Shown: positions 1 to 8,907, numbered from the stretch's first letter. The stretch is DNA of 64,000 nucleotides from Candidatus Hydrogenedentota bacterium (GCA_012730105.1 JAAYBJ010000063.1:1-64000); one strand, 5' to 3'. Program-made: numbers and translations. Notes: a model not told the origin generated them from the letters alone.

Positions 1-110
1 AAAAAGCAATTTGGAAAAGCAATATGTCGCGGTTCAACAACATATGTCAGACCTCTTTAAGACTCTGGGAATTGCCGCATGAACTCATAATTAATTGTCA
101 GCAAAATGGC

Positions 111-127
111 CTTAAGCGCTTAAGCGC
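111..127. repeat. Overlapping palindromes downstream of the macrodomain gene
   Basis: The octamer CTTAAGCG occurs twice in tandem, creating two overlapping perfect palindromes: CTTAAGCGCTTAAG at 111-124 and GCGCTTAAGCGC at 116-127. It lies 25 bases beyond the stop of the minus-strand macrodomain gene, so it could fold in the 3' end of that transcript or be a protein-binding site. No T tract follows it that would mark an ordinary intrinsic terminator. Confidence 0.4.
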
Positions 128-151
128 CTAACAGGTTGCGGTTTACGTTTT

Positions 152-694
152 TCATGAAGGTTCGCTGGTTGACCGGGCAAGGGCATTGTTGAAAACGTCG
201 TAAATATCGCGTCCAAACAGTACGAAGCGCACCAGGGTCAGACCTTCGCACTCATTCAGAAAGTCCTTCACGGTCTTTACCGCTATCGCCGCGGCGTCCC
301 CATGAGGATACCCGTACACCCCGCAGCTGATGGCCGGAAAAGCGATGCTCTGGACAGCATTCTCCAGGGCAACTTCCAGGCTGCGCCGGTAGCAGGATGC
401 CAGTAACGCCGGTTCACCATGATTGCCGTCTCGATATACCGGGCCCACGGTGTGAATCACGTATTTCGCCGGCAGGTTGCCGCCGGTCGTGATTTTCGCT
501 TCGCCCGTATCGCAGCCATTCAACTTGCGGCAAGCCTCCAGGATAGCCGGCCCGCCCGCGCGGTGTATGGCGCCATCCACCCCGCCCCCGCCCAGCAAGC
601 TGCGGTTGGCCGCGTTCACGATGGCGTCCACCCGCTCCCGGGTAATATCGCCCTGCACCACTTCCACTTGTGTGCCATTCACTAGGGTTGCCAT
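152..694 (-). CDS. Macrodomain protein, O-acetyl-ADP-ribose deacetylase type
   Basis: This 180-residue single-domain protein binds ADP-ribose and is expected to hydrolyse O-acetyl-ADP-ribose or remove mono-ADP-ribose from proteins in the cytoplasm. The YmdB/MacroD signature is clear: GDIT at residues 15-18, NAAN at 27-30, and [10 protein letters not shown] at 35-44 carrying the conserved Asn and Asp of the active site. A second glycine loop, [13 protein letters not shown], is present in the C-terminal half. The frame is open further upstream, but the ATG at 694 is preferred because AGGAG lies about 10 bases before it. No ADP-ribosyltransferase partner is visible nearby, so a DarTG-like toxin-antitoxin role is not supported. 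Confidence 0.9.
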   Translation of the reverse strand: MATLVNGTQVEVVQGDITRERVDAIVNAANRSLLGGGGVDGAIHRAGGPAILEACRKLNGCDTGEAKITTGGNLPAKYVIHTVGPVYRDGNHGEPALLASCYRRSLEVALENAVQSIAFPAISCGVYGYPHGDAAAIAVKTVKDFLNECEGLTLVRFVLFGRDIYDVFNNALARSTSEPS

Positions 695-777
695 TTTTCC
701 CGCTCCTTTTTTTTCTACTGAGGTCAAGTTCTTTTTCAATCCATCAGAACGCATGCGACAAGACTACCATGGCCTTT

Positions 778-1338
778 TCAAGAACGCCATATATCAAAGA
801 ATAACAGGCGCTTGGTCCCTACCAGATACCATATCTGTATGTCCCAACCTCCTGCCCCGCAAAGTCTGGCAAGATGATACTCGTAATAACTGGCAACCAC
901 AAAGGGCACTATTGGTGCCGCGGCGAAGGTTTCGATATGAGGCAGATTGATGCTTGAAAGCAATGTATTTTCTTCCTGGTGGATTTCTCGCCACTGTTCC
1001 AAAGCCCTTTGCGTGTTCATGGATTGGACCATAGGCGCCCCTGCCGCCCACGTGACCAGATACAAAACCACAAATATCAAGGCCGCGATTTTTGTTTTAC
1101 GACCGAAATGCCAAGTAATTCCAGCACTCTGGGAATGCCACCGGGAAATGAACAATCCAAGCAATATTCCTGCGGCCAAAGCCAACCAAGGCGCCACAAT
1201 CAGCGGCCAGAAAGGATAGTCCGCGTCGGTATATTCTTCAAGCAAAAAAGTAACCAACCCCATGGCTACAAGCACAACGATAAAACCCAGGAAGAATCCA
1301 CTCAGACCGAGAACAAAACAGATATATTTCTTCTTCAT
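778..1338 (-). CDS. Small membrane protein of unknown function
   Basis: I do not recognise the family of this 186-residue protein. The N terminus (MKKKY) is basic and is followed by three hydrophobic stretches at roughly residues 6-30, 42-64 and 82-101. A more polar C-terminal half then contains several Trp and Tyr residues. The ATG at 1338 is chosen because GGAGAGG stands just upstream; an ATG six codons earlier lies before that Shine-Dalgarno sequence. It is read in the same direction as the macrodomain gene, about 80 bases away, so the two may share a transcript. Base composition is lower in GC than the glycosidase genes to the right, in keeping with an accessory region. Confidence 0.65.
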   Translation of the reverse strand: MKKKYICFVLGLSGFFLGFIVVLVAMGLVTFLLEEYTDADYPFWPLIVAPWLALAAGILLGLFISRWHSQSAGITWHFGRKTKIAALIFVVLYLVTWAAGAPMVQSMNTQRALEQWREIHQEENTLLSSINLPHIETFAAAPIVPFVVASYYEYHLARLCGAGGWDIQIWYLVGTKRLLFFDIWRS

Positions 1339-1377
1339 GCGATCCTCTCCATACAATAGTGTACTCTGACTGTGAAT

Positions 1378-1407
1378 TTGCTCTCATACAACAACCTCTT
1401 ATATCAT
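1378..1407 (+). promoter_or_regulatory. Possible sigma-70-like promoter for the broken CPBP gene
   Basis: TTGCTC and TATCAT are separated by 18 bases, followed by an A/T-rich stretch, 60 bases upstream of the ATG at 1468. The match is moderate and such boxes occur by chance in A/T-rich DNA. Confidence 0.25.
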
Positions 1408-1467
1408 AATACTATAAATAATCCATCCGCATTCTCCTGGTAGCATTGGCAACAAGGGGAAACACCA

Positions 1468-2157
1468 ATGAGCGTGCCAACTGCAAGTGACAAGGAAAAC
1501 ACCGTCAATTCGTCGATTGACTGGGTAGACATAAAGTTCATTCTGGTCTTGGGAATCGTTACGGCGGCGGTCAAGGTAGCCGAATATAAGATACCAGGCT
1601 AGCACCTCACCCGCCACACAACGGATATCATCGCGTGCCTGCTGACTGTGGGGTATATCCTCGGGCGGGGGCGCCGCAATCCAGAGAAACTGGACACCTG
1701 GGGCATAACCCGTCCCCTTTCGGCAACGGCTTGGGGGACCGGGTTGCTCCTGCTCGCACTTTCTGCGGCACTGCTCGCCACAACCGGTTATCTGCTGGCC
1801 GGAACCCTTTCTTTTGAATCCCGCTACATAACGGAAATGGTGGAATACATTCCGGCGGCGTTCCCCCAGCAATTTGTTCTTTGTTCCGTGGTGCTGACAT
1901 CCCTGGCAACGCTCCCCGTATTCCAGGGCAAGTGGCGACTGTCTATTGTGGTGGGTGTCGCCTTCAGCCTGGCCCATTTCTGGACGCCCGCCAGAATTCC
2001 GGGAACCTTTATTCCCGTCCAGATGCTTATAACGCTTCCGGCCGGATTTGGCGCCGCGCTGTACTTTCTGACGTACCGGAACATCCTTCCCCTTACGGCG
2101 ATTCACGCCGTTTTTTACCCCTTGATGCACCACTGGATCGAACAGCAACTCGGGTAG
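1468..2157 (+). pseudogene. CPBP-like integral membrane protein, interrupted by in-frame TAG
   Basis: Reading from the ATG at 1468, 44 sense codons are followed by TAG at 1600-1602. The same frame then continues without another stop to TAG TAG at 2155-2160. The product on both sides of the TAG aligns with the intact paralogue at 10834-11511: DIK near residue 21, PEKLDxWGIT after the stop, VEYIPAAFPQQF, AHFWTP, then NILPLT with a His a few residues later. A GTG at 1648 could start a shortened product, but it would lack the first membrane segment. The fold is that of CPBP intramembrane proteases (Abi family), but the usual EExxxR motif reads as PQQF, so proteolytic activity is doubtful. It is most simply a pseudogene; readthrough or a base-call error cannot be excluded. 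Confidence 0.75.
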
Positions 2158-2294
2158 TAGTGCCGCAGGATTCCGGAGATTCCGTCCTACATATCGGCGC
2201 TATGCGGCCCGTGCCGCATTCATGGTTTTGTCTACGGACCCGACGGACAGTTACAATGTCTCTGAACCAAAAACTTCCAACAAGGAGACCGCCC

Positions 2295-5200
2295 ATGATC
2301 TCAGCACGGACCCTCTTAATTTTGGCACTCACCGCAATAACCGGCCTGGCCACCGCCGATGACCTGGAAAACCTCTTTTCGAACCCGCCGGACGCGACCA
2401 AGCCCCGGTGCTACTGGTACTGGATGGACGGGCACATCACGAAAGAGGGCATCACAAACGACCTCGAGGCCATGCGCCGTTTCGGCATCGGCGAGGGCTA
2501 CATCGGCATCATCAGCGGCCAGAGCGGGATGGACCCGAAACCGGAACCGATGGCGCTCACGGACGGGTGGTGGGACTTCATCGTCCATGCCGTACGCGAG
2601 GGACGCCGTCTGGGCGTGGACATAGGCTTTTTCAACTCCCCCGGCTGGAGCCAGTCGGGCGGTCCCTGGGTACAACCGGACCAGGCCATGCGCTATGTCG
2701 TCCTTCCCGAAACGCGCCTGAACGGTCCCCAACACTTCGAAGGGAAACTGCCGACGCCGGAAGCGCCCTTCCAGGACGTCGCCGTGCTGGCTTTCCCGGC
2801 GCCCCAGGGCGAAGACGTTCTCGCCCCGGAAAAGGGCCGCTCACCGCGCAAAATCGATTTTGAATCGGCGGAACCCTTCACCGCGCGCAGCATAACAATC
2901 GTACCCGTGAAAGCTGTCAAGGTGGAAGCGGAACTGCTGTCCTCGGACGATGGTAAGGAATACCGCACCGTGAAGACTTTTACCGTGGACCGGCACAATC
3001 TCAATATCAATGTCGGCCCCGTGCCCCTTGCCCCGGTGACCGCCGCCTTTCCTGCGGTGACGGCCCGGTATTTCCGGCTGGCCTTCTCGGGACCCTGCGA
3101 GGTGGGCGAGGTGCGTATCTCCCCTGCGGCCCGCGTGGAGTCCCACGCAGAGAAGTCGCTCCTGAAGATGTTCCAGGATCCCCTGCCGCCTTTTGACTTT
3201 TATACCTGGCCGCTCCAGGCGGAACCGGACTCCCCGGACCTGGCGGTGGCGCCGGAAGCGGTACTCAACCTTTCCTCGATGATGGCGGCGGATGGCACGC
3301 TGCGCTGGGACGTGCCGGAGGGCGAATGGGTGGTCCTGCGCGCCGTCATGACGCCGACAGGCACCAAGAACAGCCCGTCGCCGGAGGAGGCTACGGGCCT
3401 GGAAGTGGACAAGATGAACCGTGTGCCCCTTAAAGCGCACTTCGACGCCTATATCGGCGACCTGCTCGGCCGCCTGACGCCGGAAGAACGCAAGGCCTTG
3501 AAGCATGTCGTGGCAGACAGCTACGAAATGGGGCCACAAAACTGGACCGACGATTTCGCGGCCACCTTCCAGGATTGTTATGGCTATGATCCACTTCCCT
3601 GGCTGCCCGCCATGACCGGGCGCGTCGTGGGCAGCGCGGACCAAACCGACCGCTTCCTGTGGGATCTGCGCCGCCTGGTGGCCGACCTGGTCGCACGCGA
3701 ATATGTCGGCGGCCTGCGCGACCTGTGCAATGAGCAGGGGCTCAAGATGTGGCTGGAAAATTACGGGCACTGGGGATATCCCGGCGAGTTCCTGCAGTAC
3801 GGCGGCGAATGCGACGAAATCAGCGGCGAATTCTGGGTGAACGGCGACCTGGGCAGCGTCGAACTGCGCGACGCGGCGTCGTGCGCCCACATCTACGGCA
3901 AGCCTATCGTGTGGGCGGAAGCCTTTACCGGCGGCATCCCCTTCGCCAATTCGCCCCGCAACCTCAAAGCGCGCGGCGACTGGGCCTTCTGCGAGGGCAT
4001 CAACCAGTTTGTCCTCCATGTCGTCATCCACCAGCCTTGGGAGGACAAGCGCCCCGGCGTCAACGCCTGGTTCGGCACGGAGTTTAACCGGCAGAACACC
4101 TGGTACGACCACGCCGGGCCCTGGGTGGACTACCAGCGCCGCTGCAGCGTCATGCTCCAGCGCGGCCTGTCCGTCGTCGATGCGGCCTATTTCATCGGCG
4201 AGGACGCACCCAAAATGACCGGCCTGCGCCGGCCCGAACTGCCCGCGGGATACGATTTCGATTATATCAACGCCGAGGTCATCGAGCAGCGACTCCAGGT
4301 AGAGGACGGCCGTTTCGTCCTGCCCGACGGCGTTTCCTACCGGATTCTCGTGCTGCCCCCGTCCGAAACCATGCGGCCCGCGCTGCTGGCGAAAATCAGG
4401 AATCTCGTGGAAGCCGGGGGCGCGGTCTTCGGCCCCGCGCCGAAACGCTCCCCCAGCATGGAAAACTATCCCGCCTGCGACGATGTGGTCAAGGGCCTCG
4501 CCGCCGACCTGTGGGACGGCGGACTCATCTTGACCGGCGACAGTTTGGACGAATCCTTCGCGAAACTGCAGCTCACCCCCGATGTTAGCTGCCCGGAGGA
4601 TATCCTCTGGAAACACCGCCGCGACGGCGACACGGAGATTTACTTTCTTTCGAACCAGAAGGATGCCGCACGCACCGAAACGATTTCCTTCCGCGTGGCA
4701 GGCAAAACTCCTGAACTGTGGTGGCCCGAAACCGGCCGCATAGACCAGGCCCCCCCCTTCACCGCCGCCGACGGACGCGTGTCCGTGCCCGTGGACTTTG
4801 ATGTTCACACCTCGGTTTTCGTGGTGTTCCGCAAGGCCGCCGATATTCAGGAGCGCAAGGCCCCCGAACGCAAGCCTCCTGCGGTCCTTGCGCAGATTGA
4901 CGGACCGTGGACCGTCACGTTCCCCTTCGGCGAGGAAACGTTCCAGCAGCTCGCGTGCTGGACGGAACATGCGAACGACGATGTGAAATACTTCTCCGGC
5001 GAAGCGGTATACCGTGCCGCCTTTACGGCGCCCGAGGCCCGCGAAGGTGTCGTGCTGCACCTGGGCGAACTGAACGATATCGCGGTGGTCCGGGTCAACG
5101 GCCAGGACATGGGGACCTTGTGGATGTATCCCTACAAGGTTGATATCTCCGCCGCCTTGAAAGACGGGGAGAACAGCCTTGAGATCATCGTGGTCAATCC

Positions 5201-5339
5201 CTGGAAAAACCGGCTCGCCGGCGACGCCCGGCCGGACGTTAAAAACGCCGGCACCTTCACCAGCCAGAGCGTCATCAAAGCCGACGCGACCCTCAAGCCC
5301 GCCGGCCTCCTGGGGCCCGTGCAACTCCTGGTGGAATGA
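2295..5339 (+). CDS. Secreted GH106-like glycoside hydrolase (alpha-L-rhamnosidase type)
   Basis: This 1014-residue exported enzyme begins with a signal peptide (MISARTLLILALTAITGLATA). The GH106-style opening comes next: CYWYWMDG at residue 39, then HITKEGITNDLEAM and a GIGEGYIGI stretch. A large barrel follows, and the C terminus has a beta-sandwich with LGELNDIAVVRVNGQDMGTLW and NPWKNRLAGDARP, the lectin-like end module typical of the family. It probably releases terminal rhamnose from plant or microbial polysaccharides outside the cytoplasm; the substrate is inferred from the family only. The start is fixed by AAGGAG 8 bases before the ATG, although the frame is open well upstream. The enolase-superfamily gene downstream could act on the released sugar acid. 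Confidence 0.85.
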   Translation: MISARTLLILALTAITGLATADDLENLFSNPPDATKPRCYWYWMDGHITKEGITNDLEAMRRFGIGEGYIGIISGQSGMDPKPEPMALTDGWWDFIVHAVREGRRLGVDIGFFNSPGWSQSGGPWVQPDQAMRYVVLPETRLNGPQHFEGKLPTPEAPFQDVAVLAFPAPQGEDVLAPEKGRSPRKIDFESAEPFTARSITIVPVKAVKVEAELLSSDDGKEYRTVKTFTVDRHNLNINVGPVPLAPVTAAFPAVTARYFRLAFSGPCEVGEVRISPAARVESHAEKSLLKMFQDPLPPFDFYTWPLQAEPDSPDLAVAPEAVLNLSSMMAADGTLRWDVPEGEWVVLRAVMTPTGTKNSPSPEEATGLEVDKMNRVPLKAHFDAYIGDLLGRLTPEERKALKHVVADSYEMGPQNWTDDFAATFQDCYGYDPLPWLPAMTGRVVGSADQTDRFLWDLRRLVADLVAREYVGGLRDLCNEQGLKMWLENYGHWGYPGEFLQYGGECDEISGEFWVNGDLGSVELRDAASCAHIYGKPIVWAEAFTGGIPFANSPRNLKARGDWAFCEGINQFVLHVVIHQPWEDKRPGVNAWFGTEFNRQNTWYDHAGPWVDYQRRCSVMLQRGLSVVDAAYFIGEDAPKMTGLRRPELPAGYDFDYINAEVIEQRLQVEDGRFVLPDGVSYRILVLPPSETMRPALLAKIRNLVEAGGAVFGPAPKRSPSMENYPACDDVVKGLAADLWDGGLILTGDSLDESFAKLQLTPDVSCPEDILWKHRRDGDTEIYFLSNQKDAARTETISFRVAGKTPELWWPETGRIDQAPPFTAADGRVSVPVDFDVHTSVFVVFRKAADIQERKAPERKPPAVLAQIDGPWTVTFPFGEETFQQLACWTEHANDDVKYFSGEAVYRAAFTAPEAREGVVLHLGELNDIAVVRVNGQDMGTLWMYPYKVDISAALKDGENSLEIIVVNPWKNRLAGDARPDVKNAGTFTSQSVIKADATLKPAGLLGPVQLLVE

Positions 5340-5365
5340 TTGTTTCCTTTTCACGCTTTGAAAGA

Positions 5366-5413
5366 ACATGGACGGTATGGACTTTATGGACAGTATGGAC
5401 AACTAGGTTGGAC
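5366..5413. repeat. ATGGAC nonamer tandem repeat, locus 1
   Basis: Four ATGGAC hexamers occur at exact 9-base spacing from 5368, so the segment also reads as a 12-codon frame of MDG-like triplets ending in TAG at 5404. A fifth, degenerate copy (TTGGAC) follows. The same motif recurs at 5936-5996 on both strands and at 62703-62732. Confidence 0.75.
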
Positions 5414-5465
5414 GTATTCATAATAGGTGCTGTGGACAGGTGTTCTAAATCAAAAAGGGAAACCA

Positions 5466-6155
5466 ATGCCGGAGAAGCGGCAACATCAGGAGGAAACCCC
5501 GGGTCAGGCACCATCTACCCGGGGCGGGGAATCATTGTTTCCGAAGTACGGGGGCTACAAAAACCTGCTGACCTTCAAACTGGCCGAACTGATCTATGAT
5601 GTGACGGTGCGTTTCTGTAACCGCAACATATCCATCCGAAGTCGCACCCACGACCAGATGGTGCAGTCGGCGCGGTCGGGTGTGCAGAATATTGTCGAGG
5701 GCAGCCTGGACAGTGGCACGTCGAAAAAGATGGAACTGAAACTGACGAAGGTGGCCCATGGCAGTCTTGGCGAACTGAAACGGGATTATCAGGATTTCCT
5801 GCGCCAGCGTAACCTGGCCGAATGGGCGGCAGACGATCCGCGACGCCAGGCCCTGGTCGACCGCCGATGCAAGACGGCGGACGAGGTGGCTGCGTGGGTC
5901 AAAGAGACCTACTGGCACTATAAAAAGAACGAACCGGATGGACACAATGGACAAGATAAACCGTCCATGAAGTCCATACCGTCCATACCGTCCATCTACT
6001 CCGAAACTTCGGCAAATACTGCCCTGGTGCTGATCGGGGTAGCCATGGCGCTGTTGACGCGTCAACTTGAAGCACAGGGCACGACCTTTGTCGAGGAAGG
6101 CGGCTTTACGGAACGGCTCTATCGGGTTCGGATAAAACGCCGGGAACAGTCATGA
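5466..6155 (+). CDS. Four-helix-bundle (S23/suffix-domain type) protein
   Basis: This 229-residue protein resembles the four helix bundle suffix domain, relatives of the S23 proteins encoded in 23S rRNA intervening sequences. The conserved run begins YKNLLTFKLAELIYD near residue 30, followed by RSRTHDQMVQSARSGVQNI and SGTSKKMELKLT, and it ends with EEGGFTERLYRVR. Its biochemical role is unknown; related bundles are thought to be RNA- or protein-binding scaffolds. Between the third and fourth helices it carries a low-complexity insert (IPSIPSI) written by the nonamer repeat at 5936-5996. The ATG at 5466 is preferred to an upstream in-frame start because the family homology begins after it. The stop overlaps the upstream ATG of the next gene as ATGA. 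Confidence 0.75.
   Translation: MPEKRQHQEETPGQAPSTRGGESLFPKYGGYKNLLTFKLAELIYDVTVRFCNRNISIRSRTHDQMVQSARSGVQNIVEGSLDSGTSKKMELKLTKVAHGSLGELKRDYQDFLRQRNLAEWAADDPRRQALVDRRCKTADEVAAWVKETYWHYKKNEPDGHNGQDKPSMKSIPSIPSIYSETSANTALVLIGVAMALLTRQLEAQGTTFVEEGGFTERLYRVRIKRREQS
5936..5996. repeat. Inverted nonamer repeats inside the four-helix-bundle gene
   Basis: Two ATGGAC units at 9-base spacing are followed by four GTCCAT units (the reverse complement), three of them separated by ACC. The block can fold back on itself and is also complementary to the array at 5366-5413. It lies inside the coding frame and encodes the MKSIPSIPSI insert. Confidence 0.7.
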
Positions 6156-6172
6156 CCGTCGGAGATTTCACA

Positions 6173-7393
6173 TTGAAACAGACTCGTAGACAATTCCTGA
6201 GCACCTGCGCGATCAGCGCGACCAGCCTGGCCTTCAGCACAGACGTACAGGCGCAGGCGGAACAAAAGAAACGCACCATCGCGCGCATCGAACTGTTTCC
6301 CGTGCGCTTTCCCACCGTGATGCGCTTCAAGTTCCTCGAAAGCCCGAAAGGCGCCACGGGACGCGCGTCCGTCATGATTAAGGTAACGGCCGATGACGGG
6401 ACGGTGGGATGGGGCGAGAGCATTCCCAGCCAGCGGTGGAGCTATGAGACGCTCGAGAGCGCGGTCAGCACGCTGGACCACTACCTGATTCCCGTGCTCA
6501 TCGGCATGGACCCCTTCGATCTGGACGCCATTCACGCGGCCATGAACCGAGAGATCGGCCCTGGGTTCTCGACCGGTGCGCCCATCACCAAAGCGGGCAT
6601 CGACTTCGCCCTCCACGACCTTATTGGGAAAGCCCTGGGACGCAACCTGGCCGAACTGTGGGACCGGACCACGCCCGACACATTGACGCTGAGTTGGACG
6701 CTCAATCCCGTGACGCTGGACGACCTCGAACCGCTCATCGAAAAAGGACAGGCCCAAGGCTTCCGTCATTTCAACGTCAAAGTCGGCCCCGACCCCGAAT
6801 TCGACATCGAAATGTGCCGCATCGTCAAGCGGCTCGTGCCCGACGGGTTCCTCTGGGGCGACGCAAACGGCGGGTATGATCTGGAGACGGCCCTTACCGT
6901 GGCCCCGAAATACGCCGACCTCGGGATGGATGTGTTCGAACAGCCCCTCCCGGCCAATCAACTGACGGGCTACCAGGCGCTAAAACGCCAGGGGGCCCTC
7001 CCCATCATCCTGGACGAAGGCGTCGTGTCGCCTGAAGACCTGACCGAATTCATCGCGCTGGGCTGTTGCGACGGCGTGGCCATGAAGCCTTGCCGTTGCG
7101 GGGGATTGGTTTCCGCACGCCGGCAGATTGAGATACTCCGGGACAAGGGATTGCTATTCCTCGGCAGCGGCTTGACCGAACCCGACATTTCCCTGGCCGC
7201 GTCACTTATTCTCTACGGCGCCTACGACCTGAACTACCCGGCCGCCTTGAACGGCCCGCAGTTTTTGGGCGCAAGCGTCATCACCGAACCTTTCAAGCCC
7301 GTGGACGGTACCGTCAAAATCCCCAAAGGCCCCGGCCTCGGCATCCAGGTGGACGAATCCGCGGTCACGGCGCTGGTCGAACAGTCAAAGTAA
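6173..7393 (+). CDS. Mandelate racemase/muconate lactonizing enzyme family protein with Tat-like leader
   Basis: This enolase-superfamily enzyme of 406 residues abstracts a proton alpha to a carboxylate, as a dehydratase, epimerase or cycloisomerase. The metal-binding residues are visible in DANGGY, FEQPL and LDEGV. The base Lys is in NVKVG, where the first Lys of the usual KxK pair is replaced by Asn, and a second Lys is in MKPCRCGG. The N terminus, TRRQFLSTCAISATSLAFS, resembles a twin-arginine signal, so it may act in the periplasm. I prefer the TTG at 6173, with GGAG 8 bases upstream; an ATG at 6152 overlaps the preceding stop and is the alternative. Its place behind a GH106-like gene suggests sugar-acid metabolism; the exact substrate is unknown. 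Confidence 0.8.
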   Translation: MKQTRRQFLSTCAISATSLAFSTDVQAQAEQKKRTIARIELFPVRFPTVMRFKFLESPKGATGRASVMIKVTADDGTVGWGESIPSQRWSYETLESAVSTLDHYLIPVLIGMDPFDLDAIHAAMNREIGPGFSTGAPITKAGIDFALHDLIGKALGRNLAELWDRTTPDTLTLSWTLNPVTLDDLEPLIEKGQAQGFRHFNVKVGPDPEFDIEMCRIVKRLVPDGFLWGDANGGYDLETALTVAPKYADLGMDVFEQPLPANQLTGYQALKRQGALPIILDEGVVSPEDLTEFIALGCCDGVAMKPCRCGGLVSARRQIEILRDKGLLFLGSGLTEPDISLAASLILYGAYDLNYPAALNGPQFLGASVITEPFKPVDGTVKIPKGPGLGIQVDESAVTALVEQSK

Positions 7394-8509
7394 GGCCTTC
7401 CGCGCTTCTGAAACGTGATTGGCAGCTGCAGTCCGAAACCATTTTTTCGCAATGCCCCTGTTCCTTGGAACGCCCTCTCCGTCGCGATAACACATTCCAA
7501 GGCAATACTGCGCCCAGGAATCGCCGTTCCTGGCCGCTTTCCGATACCACTTGACCGCCACCGTGAAATTGCGCCTTACCCCTCTCCCGTCGTGATAGCA
7601 GATGCCCAGTTCACGCATTCCCTCCGCATCTCCGCGTAATGCCGCTTTGCGATACCAGTATGCCATCTTCTTCAGATCTTTGGGAACACCTTCGCCTTCT
7701 TCATATGCGGACGCCAAAGAGAGACACGCCTTGGCATTACCGCCTTCAGCCGCCTTCAGGAACCACATATGCGCTTTATGCAGGTTTCTCTCAATCCCAT
7801 GGCCATTCTTGTAGCAGCGGCCTATATTGGCCTGGGCATTGCACTCCCCTTTTCTCGAAGCCTTTCTGTACCAGGTAAGCGCCTTTTCCCTGTCTTTCTT
7901 TATGCCCTGTCCATAGAACAAATGCACTCCAAACGTGGTCTGAGCCCCTTCATGGCCCCCTTCAGCAGCCATTTTAAACCATCTCACTGCTTCCTTGTTA
8001 TTCTTTCGTATGCCGTCAAGCCCACTGGAATAGATATCGCCCAATTCAAACTGCGCGTCGAGAGCACCCTGCAATGCCGCTTGCTTGTACCACTTCACGG
8101 CTTCGCGTATATTCTTGCGAATACCGTTGCCCCAATAATACTTGTCGGCAAGATTATACTGGGCGGCTTCGTTTCCGCCTTCAGCCGCCTTTCGATACCA
8201 GAACACAGCACGACGCATACTCTTCCTGACGCCGTCCCCTTGCGCAAACAGTCTGGCCAGATTGTTCTGCGCCCGGGTATCACCTTTCCTTGCGGCAAGG
8301 TAATACCACCGGCAGGCCTCCTTTGCATTCCTGCGTAGACCATTTTCAGGGTAATCATACATAAGGCCCATTGCAGTCAGTGCACGGACATTCCCAGAAA
8401 CCGCCGCGCGCTTAAAGCAGGCAAGCGCCAGACGCGGCTTTCCCGCGTCCACAAACCGCCATCCTAGACGAATTTCTCTATCAGAGTCATATTTTTCAGC
8501 AGCGGCCAT
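7385..8509 (-). CDS. Sel1-like repeat (SLR/TPR) protein
   Basis: This protein of 374 residues is built almost wholly from about nine Sel1-like repeats of 36 residues. Their signature is A(Q)xxLGxxYxxGxGVxxxxxxAxxWYxKAA, for example AQYNLADKYYWGNGIRKN and AQYCLGMCYRDGEGVPRN. Such solenoids bind partner proteins; no catalytic domain and no signal peptide are present. Start choice: ATG 8509 has AGGAAG six bases upstream, while a GTG at 8569 would add 20 residues and has GGAG close by. Its 3' end overlaps that of the convergent enolase-superfamily gene by nine bases. The gene is lower in GC than its neighbours. Confidence 0.85.
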   Translation of the reverse strand: MAAAEKYDSDREIRLGWRFVDAGKPRLALACFKRAAVSGNVRALTAMGLMYDYPENGLRRNAKEACRWYYLAARKGDTRAQNNLARLFAQGDGVRKSMRRAVFWYRKAAEGGNEAAQYNLADKYYWGNGIRKNIREAVKWYKQAALQGALDAQFELGDIYSSGLDGIRKNNKEAVRWFKMAAEGGHEGAQTTFGVHLFYGQGIKKDREKALTWYRKASRKGECNAQANIGRCYKNGHGIERNLHKAHMWFLKAAEGGNAKACLSLASAYEEGEGVPKDLKKMAYWYRKAALRGDAEGMRELGICYHDGRGVRRNFTVAVKWYRKAARNGDSWAQYCLGMCYRDGEGVPRNRGIAKKWFRTAAANHVSEARKALL

Positions 8510-8789
8510 TACCTGCTTCCTATCAAATCTCCTCGTTAACAAATGTATGCCACTATCGATCAACACCACTGCTCCGCCTTACTCCGGGAACGTCGATGGC
8601 TGATCCCGACACATATATTATACAGAAATTTGGGTGGGTAAAATCAGATCGCGAGGATAGTCCGGCATTTCATGGTTCGTATTAACGGCCAGAAATAGCA
8701 TGGCCGTATTCCCCCTTTTCATTTTAAAAAGGTGTTTGTAACGCTAACAAAAACGGCCCAGGAACACAAAAATGTGCGAATAAAGCAGT

Positions 8790-8837
8790 TGGTGGGTGAG
8801 GCGGGAATCGAACCCGCATCCCCTCGCAGGGAACGAA
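8790..8837 (-). other. Decayed 3' half of a tRNA-Leu gene (candidate attachment-site remnant)
   Basis: About 48 bases match the 3' half of the intact tRNA-Leu at 11748-11835 with about four differences: the CCA end, the 3' acceptor strand, the T arm, the variable arm and part of the anticodon stem. The 5' half is missing and the acceptor strand is mutated, so it cannot make a tRNA. Orientation is the same as the intact gene. A partial 3' end at the far side of a short segment is what site-specific integration into a tRNA leaves. Confidence 0.75.
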
Positions 8838-8907
8838 TTAAATTGGGGTGCAAAAAACTTCTTGCCTAAATAGGGAGTCAAATCCAGAAAAGTTCTGGAG
8901 TTTCAGT

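Noticed and set aside
152-694. Macrodomain gene as antitoxin of a DarTG-like system
   Set aside because: No DarT-like ADP-ribosyltransferase gene is adjacent; the protein has the general YmdB/MacroD pattern.
1399-2148. Minus-strand frame opposite the broken CPBP-like gene
   Set aside because: The plus strand aligns with the paralogue at 10834-11511 throughout, so the opposite frame is a shadow.
1881-2294. N-terminal extension of the GH106-like frame by 138 codons
   Set aside because: It overlaps the CPBP-like gene in another frame. The signal peptide and ribosome-binding site mark ATG 2295 as the start.
2841-5402. Minus-strand frame of 853 codons opposite the GH106-like gene
   Set aside because: It is a shadow of the GC-rich coding strand: composition is biased to His, Gly, Arg and Val, no domain is recognisable, and the opposite strand has a clear enzyme with signal peptide and ribosome-binding site.
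8790-8840. A functional tRNA gene at 8790
   Set aside because: Only the 3' half is present, with a mutated acceptor strand and no 5' half or anticodon loop.
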